Source: Pratylenchus scribneri
Taxonomy: Eukaryota > Nematoda > Chromadorea > Rhabditida > Pratylenchidae
Assembly: GCA_030063045.1 (NCBI GenBank)
Contig: JAQSEB010000127.1
Coordinates: 1-64,000 of the forward strand
DNA length: 64,000 bases
Direction: 5' to 3'
A program made the translations under genes and the position numbers. Below the pieces are notes generated by a model. It saw only the letters and a program-made list of their open reading frames with translations. It searched no databases and was not told where the DNA came from. Below, one piece after another: positions 44,863-57,184 of this stretch; position 1 is the stretch's first letter, and every line of letters starts with the position of its first letter.

Positions 44863-46950
44863 GCAAAAATGAAAGGAGGAGGAAGTCCAACAAACATTGA
44901 TATTTTTTTTAATTTTGCGAAATATTTTCTGAAATTCATTTAATTTGCCGAGAAAAAAACTGTGAGATTGGCGAACATTTTTTCATTTTAAAAAATTTTA
45001 AATTTTGAAGACATAAAATTGTTGAATAAACTTCGATTTTAAAGATTCAATTCCACTGATATCTTAGCCCCATTACCTCTAATAAGTCAAAATCTTGTTA
45101 CGGCAAGGATATTTGTCCTTAACAAAATTATTTGCCAATTTCAATACTTTTTTTCACCAAATTAATACCGAATTTTATTATTTCCATATTCATGGTTAAT
45201 TTTATTTATTTGTTAGACACTCGATAAAAGGAATATAATGACCATTCTTTAAATAAAATATTAATCTGTTTATTTTTTGTCCACCATAATCCATAAAGCT
45301 GGCAATTTTTGAGTTTTGAAATATATCAAGTGATTTTTTTGAACCATTCTGCTTATGTCGATTTCGAATGTTGAACGATCTACTTTCTTAAGGTAAGGTC
45401 AGTAAAGAATATATAGGGATGGGGGCTATATTTTTAGGTATACAATAAAATTAAAAAAAATAGATGTTAGTTATTAGTTTATTATCATTGCATATGTAAA
45501 AATATCTCTCATTAAAAAACGGGATATTCCTTATCAATGAGCAATTTAATTTCTGCTTTTCCTTTCATAATTTTTGACTTTGATTTCAGTTCCAATTCCT
45601 GTGTAGGTTTTTAGTCCCGATTTCCGAGCCTTGTGAAACCTCATCAGATATTTTTGATCGCCAACAAACCTATCAGCACAAAATTTGCCCCTAAAATGGA
45701 AATCGAACTCTCCGAGTCCGGAATAGGCAAACAGTAACAGTATTACGTAAGGCAAGACACTAAAAGGAATGGAATGTTTCTGTGCCAAAAAGGGGGTGTT
45801 ATTCCCGCCATATCCACCCGGAGTCCCAAAATATGAAAAAATTTTGGCAAATTTGCCACAATGTGTGAAAATGGTGAAGGTTATGTTCCTAGGTGGTTTC
45901 ACAAATAATTTTACAACGTGGTTGAGAAGGGGCGAATTTCGGCAATTAAATCCATAAAAAAATAAATTGTCAAAAATATTTTTGAGACGGCGTGGTCGTG
46001 GCTATGATGACAATAGGCACGAAAATGTTGGCCAAAAATTTTTTTCACAATTTTTTACATTTTGGTAAATTTTTTGAAATTAAATTTACTTCCAAAAAAT
46101 ATTTTTGACAAAATTGTCGGGAAATTGGCGACAATTAGTAGAAAATTTTTCCCAAAAATAAATTTCACAAATTTTTACCTTTTGAAAAAAATTGTCAAAT
46201 TTTTTGCGTTACCGAAAAATCTTTTTTTAGTCTAATTTTAGGAAAAATCTTGACAATTTCCTCCTAAAATATTGCCTAAAATTTTTAATTTTTTGACCAA
46301 CATTTTTTACCCTACTTTCCAGCATTTTACTGAGAATATTTTCCGCAAAAAGATTCTCAAGAAGAGGACCTTTTTAGCAATAATTCTAGGCATTCTTTCT
46401 CTATACAATACCGAGAAGGTATACTCTTCTCAGTATTATTCTAGGAAAGAGTTACCTAAAATTCTGCCTAAAAAAATCCTCCTTTTGATAATATTTTTTG
46501 GAACATATTCTCGCTTAGTTTTCGAGAATACATTTCAAATGTGCAAATTTTTTATCGTTTTACGTATTAACAAATATTGAGATAATTATGAACCAATGAT
46601 TAAATATACAAAATATGATGCTTTTTATTATTTGCATCTTTTTTGACTAATTGCATAAATTTTGTTATGTTTTTTAAATTTGATTATTTTCCAAAATTTT
46701 GCAGATATAAATAATTTTATATAAAAAAACATTACATAAATCGTTTCATCGGAATTCCACACATAATGTTCAGTCATGATCAAACACGTTCATTGTAAAC
46801 ACAATTCGCTGTCATTATATTTCACCATAAGCCTTTGCAAATTATTCTTTTGTAGTCAATATTCCCAATCTGAAATAATAGATATCGATTTATATTTTTT
46901 TTCTGATTTATAGATTTTAATTTGTTATCAAATTTTAATACAATAGCTAA
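44863..46950. other. 3' region of copy 5 and AT-rich spacer
   Basis: The first 200 bases repeat the family's 3' sequence. Beyond, the DNA is very AT-rich with many AATTTTTTGCC/AAAATTTTTGACAA words (45960-46330). A minus-strand ORF at 45546-45902 (118 residues, FAYSGLGEFDFHFRGKF) and a plus-strand ORF at 46272-46580 have no recognisable domain or splice support; I do not call them genes. Confidence 0.4.
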
Positions 46951-46959
46951 GACTTCTAT

Positions 46960-48075
46960 ATTTACACACAAACCTCTCCATATTGATTTTTGACGACATA
47001 TATCCGGAAAAGATCTGTGGTCAGCAGTGGTCCCCAGAGTTAATATTCCATTATCGGCTCGTCAAGAGGAACCATTCTGCCATTTCTGAAATACTATTTA
47101 ATTTAATTTATAATGTCATTTCCAAATCGATCTAGATAAGCAACAAAATCATCTTAGGCTAATTGGATTTATTAGGAAGTATTTATTTTAATAACTAACT
47201 TCGCTGTTTTTTATCAGTGTCCGTTGCGAGTTATGCAGATCAGCGTTGTTGATTTTCTAAATAATTTCATTTGAATTTTGCTTAATTCTTAAAACCTGAT
47301 GAATTTAATAGTAGTTTTCAGGCTAATTGCCACACTAAGATCTCTTTTGCCAGTTGATTCATCATTTTTTAGTTGTTCTAAATTTGTTAAAATCTACATT
47401 TTAATATTTGTACAAATATAAACCTATTAAGTTGGTTATCAAATGTTTGGTTAAGTCCCACATGCACATGTTCCCCATTGTTCATTGTATTCTAAATTTA
47501 TTTTTATTTGGTTAAAAATTATTCAAATTCTGAAAAAATTAACCTGCTCAATTTGAATACCATTTCTGATGCAAACCATTATTTTCGATGCCATTTGGTC
47601 CAGTGAATATTTAATTTTTTAATTATTTTGATTTAGAATAGGTAAACCTCTGCAAATGTTTCCACCCAATACCATTGTCACATCAAGATCTGGGCCGGCA
47701 ATTGATTCATCGTAGCTTTGGTGGTCATGAATGTGTTAAAATTTTAATTTTGTACAAATATTAACCTGTCCAATTGGTTTGAGAAGATCTTGGTCAGATG
47801 CAACATGTTTATCATTTAAATATTCCTGTATTTTTACATGACTTTTCTTTTTTTTAAAATTCTATAAATATAATAAACCTGTTAATTTGAAAGCCATTTC
47901 TCTTGCAATTGCCAAATAAATAACTTCGTTGCAAATTTGGGGTCATGGTTGCCATAGTCGTCATAAATTTTTAATTAATTTTTCTTATTGATTTAATAGG
48001 AAACCTTTGAAAATATTTCCATCAGATCTTGCCCATTATGTTTCACATTCTCATTATCCGACTCGTCCTGAAAGT
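46960..48075 (-). pseudogene. Micro-exon array A (inverted partner of the 49.3-51.3 kb array)
   Basis: Short minus-strand exon-like blocks, each ending at a GTT(T/A) donor, match those of the plus-strand array. Two are clean and in phase 0: 48005-48067 (DESDNENVKHNGQDLMEIFSK, compare the DGQDL block at 49586) and 47766-47825 (SDQDLLKPIGQ, compare SDQDLGGKIEQ at 50997). Others are degraded: about 47640-47735 (GPDLDV) and about 47544-47600 (RNGIQIEQ, but no AG acceptor). Stops and missing splice sites suggest a decaying duplicate. Function of the parent unknown. Confidence 0.5.
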
Positions 48076-48430
48076 TTAAATGTAGTTTTTATTTCTTTTT
48101 AAGTATTACCTAGGTAGCTATTTCAAAAAAATCTTTGCCAGCATAAGGCTAAACCTGTATTGGACATTGTTGCTTTATTTATTAAATTTTCATATATTAA
48201 CCTTTGCAACCGTTTTTAAAAGCTTTTGACCATTAGCTGCCTTTTCCTTAATTGATTCATCTTAAAATTTTTAATTAGGTAGAATTTATTTTTTTATATA
48301 ACCTGGGCAAATATTTTCTCGAAAAATTTGCATCATCAATTGATTCAATTTTTCCTATGAGATCTCATGGTATAAAGCGGGATTTTAATGTGATATTAAA
48401 ATTAAAATAAAAACAAACAAAATAAATACC

Positions 48431-48627
48431 GGTACTTATGTACTTTGGGTCCTATTTTTTGGAGAGTGCTTGGTCCCCCCTATGGTTTCAGGGTTTGGGT
48501 TAGGGCAGATGATTCTTACCCCACCCTATCCCTAACCCAACCCTGATTGACCCTCACCCGAATTATGACAAACCAAAGGGGGGACCAAGCACTTTCCAAA
48601 AAAGAGGACCCAAAGTACATAAGTACC
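48431..48627. mobile_element. hAT-like MITE between the two micro-exon arrays
   Basis: 197 bases with terminal inverted repeats of about 55 bases (one to three differences) starting GGTACTTATGTACTTTGGGT. Flanked by TAAATACC (48423-48430) and TAAATATC (48628-48635), an 8-base duplication with one mismatch. The centre contains GGGTTTGGGTTAGGG and CCCTATCCCTAACCC, like the centre of the element at 16327. Confidence 0.8.
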
Positions 48628-49339
48628 TAAATATCTTGTTATCCAGATGAACTTCAAATTTTACGTTTCACCCCCATTTCCTTATAATGTACAATCTTTT
48701 GATTAGATTATATAGTAGTTTATTGAACCAAAAACTATTAAAAATCTTCATTATATAGTAACTTCTTATAAACTTGATGCCAAAAAATTAAAGATCCTAA
48801 TAATCTTTTAAAAAATAGATAGTTTTTATTGAAAATCTTTTATCTCAAAATAAGTGGGGAATACAAACCTCAAGATCTGCAAGTTTGTTCAATATGAATC
48901 TCTCTTTGATCAACAAATATGCATCTTTTGCTATCGAAATGTTGGAAATTCATAATTTGCAAAAGAATTTTAGAAATTTTAAATAAAATAATCCAACCTC
49001 ATTTCCCAAATAAATAGATTATTCCCAATGTTGTCATGTTGCATTTTAATCAATAAAAAAATTGTTGAGTAATGTGTTTTTTAATATTGAGATTCTTAAT
49101 AATAAAAATGTTAGAAAGGAATAAGTTGTATCCAATGTCCAATCAATATCTTTGCTCAAATAAATAACTGCATTTATAGTTAGATTTTTTTCCAAAAATA
49201 ACTGCAATGCAAAGTGCAATGTATTTGATTTTTCGTAGGAAAAATTTATTGCATAATTGAATTGCCAAAACATTTTCTTAATTGTTACTAAAATATTCAA
49301 ATTGAGCTTGTTTATTTTATTTTTAAAATCTGCATAATT

Positions 49340-51321
49340 TATAGACCAAATTGAATTTAATTTGAAAAATTCCGAGTCAATTCGACTGGGGAAACACATG
49401 ATCAAAATTTTGGTGAATCGAGCAGGTTTTTTGAACAAATATAAATTTTAATTTAAACAAATTTATGAAGACCAAAGCAAAGGCGAAACAATTAGCCTTG
49501 AAGATCTTGATATGGCAGGAAATGGCATTCAAATTAAGCAGGTTTATTTAGTTTTTTATGACTAAAATCTATAATTCTAATTCAGGAACATCAGAATGTG
49601 GAATATTTGGCACATGATGGCCAGGATTTGGCTGAACCTATTTAGTAGGTAATTATAATTATTTGTACAAATTTTAAAGATAATTATTATAAAATCAGGA
49701 TGGGCACGTCAAAAGTGTGCCAACTGGGGGCGAAGATCTCAATGTTGCACGCGGTTCTGGTATTGGCAATGAAAATGCACAGGTTTATTTTTTATAATAA
49801 TATTGATAAAAAAAATTTTAGCAAAAAAAAATCAACGACGTGACCATCGAGTTCTCCATCACCAGGATGATGAGAATAAGGAGAATATTTTCCCGAACGG
49901 TTCATATTTTGTGCATCCATTTAACAAGGTTAATTAGGAAATAATTAATACAAATCACTAACAACTTAAGGTAGACATCCGAAAAAATGATATGGTTTTC
50001 GCTGAATTAATGGTGCCAAAGATCTGGATAAATGCCAAATTGTGACGGGAACAATTACAAAGGTTTGGCTATTTGACAAAACACAAATGCTATAAAAATA
50101 TATAGAAAGACCAAACCGCCGATGAGTCAAATGGCGCTGAGATTCGTTCATTGGCTGTCGAGCAAGAAAAAGGCAAAAATTGTAGAGGTAAATTTATAAA
50201 AACGTAAAAACCTTAACTATAAAATTTGCAGGACGATTCAAAGAAGGAATATGTGCCACCCACTGTTCAGAATATTGGACAAGTTTCAAAGGTTTACAGA
50301 TATAAATGAAAGATTTCTAAACTCTAAAAAATGTAGGATGACCACAAAGTCGAAAAAGGAAATGGCAATCGTAAATTTGGTCTGGAAATTCAACCATCGA
50401 ATGGCCATCAATTCATCCAGGTAAATCACAAAATCGACGAAATATATGTATTAAAATACTTTTAGCAAGATCTGAATGAGCGTGATTCATCCGACCAGGA
50501 TGAACCTGAACATATCGAACAGGTTAATTTATTTGGTTTAAATTTAAACATAAAAATATATTTAAAAAATTAATTCAGAAATATTATGTTGGGGGTTTTG
50601 GATTTACCCCGCCACAAGTTCAGTACGATTCATTTGACTAGGTTAACTAACTATTTGTAAATATTTTAATATATATATTTATACAGGAATACCACAACAA
50701 TGCTAAGCCCAAAAATGGCAACGAAATTGAACAGGTTTAATTAAAAAATATGTTTTTTTAAAAAGCTAAAACCAAATAACACAGTAATCGAATACATCGA
50801 TTGCAATTGTTTCAGGCGTCCCCGCCGAAATTCAAGTGGTGGCTGTTGTGCAGGGACGTCCTATTGCTGCCAATAATATTGCCCCAGCTCGCGGTGAAGA
50901 TCTTGATGTGGAGCCTCAATCCGGAAATGGTGCCGAAATCGAGCAGGTTTTATTCGTTTTTATCTTTTTCAAAATTAGTTAATTTATTAAATTCAGGACC
51001 CTAAAAATGCGAATATGCAAAGTGACCAAGATCTCGGTGGAAAAATTGAGCAGGTTAACATAATTTTAAACGTGTAAAAATATAAATTATCTAAAAATTA
51101 AGGAATTGAATGGATCAATCGGAATTGTTGCTCAGATCCCCCCCCCCCCCCCGGAAGTGCAAATCGTTGCTGAGGTTCGCGCACATCATTATGGCCCTAT
51201 CAATGGCAACAATGATATCCTGGCCAAAATTTCAAACGTTGATATGGAGCAGGAAGAAGGATGGTCTAAGCGGAATACGGAAGAATCAATTTCATCAAAC
51301 ACATTCTGGTATTTTATCTAA
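49340..51321 (+). pseudogene. Micro-exon array B: symmetrical short exons with repeated motifs
   Basis: At least a dozen exon-like blocks with GT-AG borders and introns of about 40-60 bases: 49471-49541, 49586-49648, 49699-49782, 49822-49928, 50106-50187, 50232-50291, 50337-50420, 50466-50522, 50579-50641, 50687-50734, 50816-50946, 50997-51053 and 51103-51321. Most are multiples of three in phase 0 and share a terminal motif (NGIQIKQ, NGNEIEQ, NGAEIEQ, GGKIEQ) and a central (E/Q)DL(D/N/G). The last exon resembles 50816-50946 (IVAQ...EVQIVAEV against IVSG...EIQVVAVV). Exons 49586 and 50579 end in TAG where others have CAG, and 49822 has an A-run phase shift, so the locus is at least partly degenerate, or those exons are skipped. 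No signal peptide was found; the 5' end is not resolved. Confidence 0.55.
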
Positions 51322-52446
51322 TCATTACTCATCCCAATATAATCTTAGCAAATTCGCAAATCCCTGATATTTAAGTTCTCCACAAAAAAACCCACTATTC
51401 ATAAAATTCCCAAAACCGAGCCCGAATTCATCATATTTGTCAAAAATATTTTCTTATATTTTCCGGGAAAAATTCTCACAATGGATTCTAACAAATTTTC
51501 CAACAAAATAAACATTTTCATCAAATTCTCCATATTTATTTTCAGAAATAAATTCAAAATCCAACAAGAGAATTTTTCCCACAATTCCATTTTATTCTCA
51601 ACATTATTGTCACAAATTTCAATATTCTCATTATTATGCTCTCAATTGTTATCATTCCGATAATATTCTGGATTTTTCTCATTTTTTGATAAATATTTTT
51701 CATTTGCATTTTGACAAATATTCTGACAAATTTGTCCACAAATATTTTCGGGAATTTTACAATTTTTAAAATTATTCTAAGGATTTTAACAATTTTTACG
51801 AATTCTCCACAAATCCGCGACTTTAGTGAGAATTATCGCAAATTTTTACATTTTCACCAAAATTTTTTGCATTTCTATTTTGTGAGACTCCGGGCACCGG
51901 GCTATGTTTGTGTTTACGAAAAATTGGAGTGCCCAAATTGCAAATTGCAGACAGGATTGCCGAGAAATGGAGAGGGAAGGAATTAGAGAAGGGGCAATGC
52001 CAGCAAATATTCAATAAATTGCAAATTGGCCAAAAAATGGAAAATCCAGCAACAAATTTTGGTAGCGAAATTGGATTCATGGCTCATGATCATGGGTTTT
52101 CCATCAATGCAGGGAATTATATGGAATAATGGAGAGGAGACGGGAGAAGGAAAATGGGCAAAAATGGCCGAATAAAATGAGCAAAATATATTTGGGAGAG
52201 GGGGATAGGAAAGGAAATAGCAGCAGTCTGGGGCAATGGCTTAAGTGGTGTGGATTGTGGCCAAACGGGAAAAGTGGCACTCAAATTAAGGGCTGATTGC
52301 GAGCATGTGAAGACATAGTGAGCATATGTACATGAAATATAGTTTCCAAGATTTTGTGCTTTAAATTCGGTCGATTTTCCCTTAAAAGGCAAAATCCTCA
52401 TTCATTTTCTTAAATTTAATCCAACAATTTCAAATTCCAATTCTTA
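51322..52446. other. Spacer and upstream block of copy 6
   Basis: No supported gene. 51390-51860 is AT-rich with many AATATTTTC/ATTTTCC words and produces spurious ORFs on both strands. 52025-52056 and 52372-52430 match the block before copy 4 (second promoter type). Confidence 0.45.
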
Positions 52447-53499
52447 ATGACCTTTACAAATTTTTTGATTCTCCCGATTTTATTGGTCTTTTTATTGATT
52501 TCATTCATTTCGGCAAGCCATGGAGTTAATTCGGAAGGAAAAACCAATTCTGAAATGGCGGCGAGACAACAACACCAATTGTCAAGTACGGCTGAATTGA
52601 TGAGTAATAGTGCAAGAAGGATTTTGGCTAAAAATCATCATCAACAGAATGGATCGAAACATCCAAATAAAGCTGGTGGAATAAAAGTTGAATTTTCAGC
52701 AGCAGCAGCAGCAAAAGCAGCAGGTCCGTTTTAATAAACTAGAAAAAATGCAAATTTAGGAAAATTTTTTCTACGAAATAAAAAGGAAAATTTTTTCAAC
52801 CAATTTTTGCGAAAATTTTAATTTTTATATATTCTTATAGCAAATGACGCTATCCATAAACCAAAAAGGAACCCAAAAGACGCTGAAATTGACGAATATG
52901 AGAAAATTTTAAATGAAACAGAAAAGACGAAACAAAACATAGCCTTTGAAGAAGAAGAAGAGAAAAAAGACCAAAAAGTGGAAGATGGTTATGTGGAGGA
53001 AATGAGAGGCCATAATCGGGCATTTTTCGTACAGGTGAGTGGAAAAAATGTAAATATATCAGTAAAATAAAAGTATTTAAAAAATTAGCTATTATTAATA
53101 TAAAGAGATCTTTCCTGCTGGACTCATTTCGCACCGATCATGTCAGTCTTTTTCCACGGCCTACATTTTAAATCAGGGTTTAGTCTAATTGGCTATTAAT
53201 AATTTTAGCATTCTGAAATTCTGTTAAGTCTGAATTGAATTTGAATATGACCAAAAAATTAATAGTCAATTTTATAACATTTAAAGGAGCAACAAAATTG
53301 GCATCAATCACACGTGGCCAAAAATGAACATATGCATCATAAAGAGGCGGACCAAAGCAAATTGGCCGGACTACTAAAGAAAGCTACAAAATTTAGCCCC
53401 GAAGTGATTAAAGGCCATGAGAATAGAGAAATAGTGCGTGAGCGAAATGAAGAAGACATACGCCGAAAAAACTTTTTATTTGCCAATCATTTTGAGTAA
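52447..53499 (+). CDS. Secreted coiled-coil family, copy 6
   Basis: Exons 52447-52723, 52841-53034 and 53287-53499, 227 residues. Signal peptide NFLILPILLVFLLISFISAS, then GVNSEGKTNSE, MSNSARRILA and a poly-Ala run (AAAAAKAAG) at the exon end. Exon 2 is a charged coiled coil (IDEYEKILNETEKTKQNIAFEEEEEKK), shorter than in other copies. Exon 3 starts EQQNWHQSHVAKNEHMHHKE and keeps FSPEVIKGHENRE, but has no cysteine. Phases 1 then 0 as in the others. It is the most diverged three-exon copy and shares its promoter type with copy 4. Confidence 0.7.
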
Positions 53500-54001
53500 A
53501 TGATGGAAGAAAGAAGGAAAAAAAACAACAATCATTTTATTTATTTTCTTTTATTTCGGGTGGGAAATATTCTGTGGAATCCATTTTGGTGAGAAAAAAA
53601 ATGAAATTGGCGAAAAAATTTTTCCGCATTGAAAACTTTGAATTTTTTTGCCATAAAAATTTTTGAAAACATCCATGGTATCCTCCGCTTCAATCTACCC
53701 TAGCATCCTAAATCAAAAAAAAATAAAACATTAGGACCAGCAGGATATTTTTTGTCCTCCTTTATTTTTTTTAGCCAATTTCATTTTTTTTGTCACAAAT
53801 TAATACACTTATATCATATTTTCTGTCAATTTGTATCATGCTTCATGGTTGTGAAAGAAGAACTTTGCATGAATTTTTATATAAATCTGTTAATTTTATT
53901 CTCTTTCTTGAGTGGGATTGGGAGGGATGATGATAAGGAAGGGATGGGGCGAATTTGTGGGACAAAAGAAAAGAGGAAATTTATTCATTTTTCACGTGCG
54001 G

Positions 54002-54416
54002 GGTCGATTCCACAATAGACAAAGGGCTATGCAAATGTGGTCAATTCCACAATTCTGCAAATGTGAGAGTTTTCGGCTTATAATTAATCAGAAAGTGGTT
54101 TTAGACTCCACAAACCCTATACCATTTTGTAGATCTCATCGAGACGCATCGATTGGTATATAATTTGTCATGGTTTGGCCCAAAATAAAAGAGTTTTATA
54201 CCAAAAACTTAAAAATATGGGTTTAAACGGTTTAACTCTTTATTTTTCGGCCAAACCATGATAAATTTTACACCAATCGATGCGTCTCGATGAGATCTAC
54301 AAAATGGTATAAGGTTTGTGGGGTCTAAAACCATTTTCTGATTAATTATAAGCCGAAAACCCTCACATTTGCAGAATTGTGGAATTGACCACATTTGCAG
54401 AATTGTGGAATTGACC
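54002..54416. mobile_element. 415-base foldback element
   Basis: Arms of about 180 bases are inverted copies: GGTCAATTCCACAATTCTGC, then TTTTCGGCTTATAATTAATC, a GATCTCATCGAGACGCATCG block and a TTTGGCC box, meeting at a short centre near 54215. The right end has the first 26-base unit twice in tandem; the left end has a diverged second unit. No clear target duplication. Lies between copy 6 and the Wnt gene; the rest of 53500-54926 is AT-rich spacer with the family 3' sequence at its start. Confidence 0.75.
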
Positions 54417-54926
54417 TAGCACCCATTTTTCATGATAAAACCTAAAACAGCGAGCATTATTATTATTTTTATTTGATAAAATTTTCATTTTAAACATAAT
54501 TGTCTGATCATCGTCATTATTTGATTTCCTACTCTTTTTCCTTCCCTCCGATATCAAAGCCTAAGCCCTAAACTTAAACTAAAAGTAAATCCAACTTGTA
54601 AGTTTACTAAATTTTTTTTAAATCTGTAAATGTCATAAAACATACATTCAATAGACACTAATTATTAAATTTTAAAAAATTCCATCGGGCAAAAAATTAA
54701 AATTTTATTTTGATTTTACCATTCTACAAATGAAATTAAGAGAAAAATACTATTAACGTCTTTAAAGTTTGAAAGCTTTTTTAACCATTTAAACTTTTAA
54801 TAATATTTTTATTCATTTATACAAATAAATTCGAAATTTAGGTCAAAAAGAATTTTTTGGCAAGTGAAATTGGTGCTTTGGGATTTTTTATTATTAATTT
54901 GTATTCAAAAATATAAAAATTCAAAT

Positions 54927-57184
54927 TCAAGTGTTGCAAGTGGAAATCCATCGATGTTCAAGGCATTCACGGCATTCCAGTCGGCAGCACCAAATAAATT
55001 TGCAATCACATTTATAGGGCACAACTTCATGCGATACCTTTAAAATAATTCAATATTTAATAATTAATTAATTAAATTTTATTTTTATAATTTTTGGTAT
55101 CAAAATATATTTTAAAAATTAATTTTATTTTAATATTTTTATTGGAATAAAATTTGAAAAATTGGATTTTTCAATAAATCCAAAAATCTTCAATTTTTTA
55201 ATTTCTCTTACGGAATAGCCAAGTCCGCAGCACAAATCCGTGCAATCCCCTTGTGAATGTGTTGCATTTCGCCAACTACAAATCCGAGGCAATGAACGTT
55301 TTTGATGTACATCATAATGGAATTGGGAGCATAAATCCATGCTGCCTTCCAGGAAAACCTAAAAATTAATAAATATATTAATTTAAAAGAAAATTTTTTA
55401 TTTTTAAATATAAAATTTAAAAATTAAAGAAGAAAATTTGACTTGAACAAATTTAATTATTATTTAATTTTATACCAAATCAGAATTCCGAGCATTAATT
55501 TTTCCTCCAGGCAAGAATTGTGCCATTTTTGAGCGTTTATATTTTTCACTCAAATGTTTGGCAATTGCATTCAAATCGGCCGGCTTTTTCCAACATGTTT
55601 TCTTAGAAGTAAAAAATTTATTACAATAATAATAAAAATTTTTTTGATATTTAAATTATTTTCTACTATAAGAATAAACAGAAAGGAAAAAATTTTTAAA
55701 TTTTTTCTAATTAACCTGTTGGCAACTTCCACTGACGCCATGACATTTGCAGGAGGAAACCAATGTTCGCTTGACTGCCTAAATAATAATTCAAGGAAAA
55801 TGGGAGACCAAAAAATTTAGATCTAATTTAATTAATTTTTGGAAAATAATTGATATTATTGATTTTATTTATGGTTTAATTATTTTTATTTGGCACCAAC
55901 CATTCGGCCAACTTTCAAATTATGCTTTTCCAATTTGTGCAGCAAATGACGACTAATTATGCTGGAATGGCTTCCTCCATTAATATTTGTCTTCAACCCT
56001 CCAGTCCGAGTCAACAATTTGCGTGAAGAGGTAACGCCATATTGGACACCGTAGGAGCAACTTAAAATTTATTAAATTTTTAAATCTTTTCATTAATTAA
56101 TTGCGCCAATTTTTTAACAATTTAAAAAAATATTCTCACCCAGACCAATCCCACATTCCATTGTCATTGTTGGTCCATTGTTGCTGTTGCCTTCCTCTTT
56201 GGCCATCCTCCTCATTCACATCGCATTTGCATTCCTCCAACCAGCCTTGGGCACATCCAGTGGCAATGCCCCAGGCAACACCAGCTGCGGACATTGCCCA
56301 AAGATAGGCAGTTTCCGGAAATGCTGAAGTAATAAAATGTGGGAAAATTTCATTTCAAATTTAAAAATTTTAGTTTTTTATTCATTTATTAATTTAAAGA
56401 AATTTTAAAAAATTGCTACACTTTTATAGTTAATTTTTAAAACTAAACAAAAATAGTTAGTATTTTATTGACCATGTTTTGTGATTGTTGGCTCATGGAG
56501 TACAGTTGCCGGTTGGGAACAATCCCATCGTTCAAAACGCATTTGTCGTCGGCATTCATCCATGGCATCCAAAATGCCCTGCAAATATTTTTTACAATTT
56601 TATTATTTGCTAATTTAAAATTAAAAATTGTTCAATTATTTTTAATATTGATAAGGAAGAATAAAATTGATCGGATTTTTATTTTTGTGTCATAAAAAAT
56701 TATTTAATAATATAGAATTTTTGAAACCCCTATAGTGATTAGAATTTTGAAGAAATTTATTTATAACATTTTTAAATAAAAATGATCACTTCATAGGCAA
56801 CAATGGCCAAGGAAGGCTGCGTCCGACAAACCAATGGGAATTGTCGGAATCCATTAATTTGGAGCAATTCACGCGGACAACCCTAAAAAAAAAATTATTT
56901 TTTAAATTTTATTTTAAGTCTTGCGATAATATTTAGAGATTTATTGATATTTTTATCAATAATTAAAAAATTACACGCAGTAATTTTTCTGGTCTATTTG
57001 GGAACAAATGTGAATGATGATGATGATTTGCCTGATTTGCTGCATTTAACAAATAATTTTTCAGTGAAGAATGTTGTTCTCTTTGCAATCCAGATTCGGC
57101 AAAAAGAATTGGCAAAAAGATTAAAAAATTAACAAATTTTTGCCTCGCAAATTTAAACGATGATTTGATTATAATTTCTGGCAT
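54927..57184 (-). CDS. Wnt family secreted signalling protein, complete
   Basis: Nine exons, 56975-57184, 56790-56882, 56473-56578, 56140-56323, 55901-56060, 55716-55778, 55476-55601, 55212-55358 and 54927-55037, give 399 residues, all junctions in phase. Signal peptide at residues about 16-31 (KFVNFLIFLPILFAESG). Wnt landmarks: ECRRQMRFERWDC, ETAYLWAMSAAGVAW, WDWSGCSYGVQYG, CKCHGVSGSCQQ with S267 as the acylated serine, CWKKPADLNAIAKHLSEKY, SMDLC...NATHSQGDCTDLCCGLGY, and the Cys-rich end CDCKFIWCCRLECREC. The palmitoleoyl serine and both C-terminal hairpin cysteine sets are kept, so it should be an active ligand for Frizzled. The usual NNEAGR is replaced by HNLKVGR, and a Gln-rich insert follows CKCD. 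Which nematode Wnt it is (cwn, egl-20, lin-44 or mom-2) cannot be settled here. Confidence 0.95.

Noticed and set aside
49046..49438. Minus-strand ORF of 130 residues
   Set aside because: No domain, signal or splice support, and its 5' part is antisense to a degraded unit of the micro-exon array.
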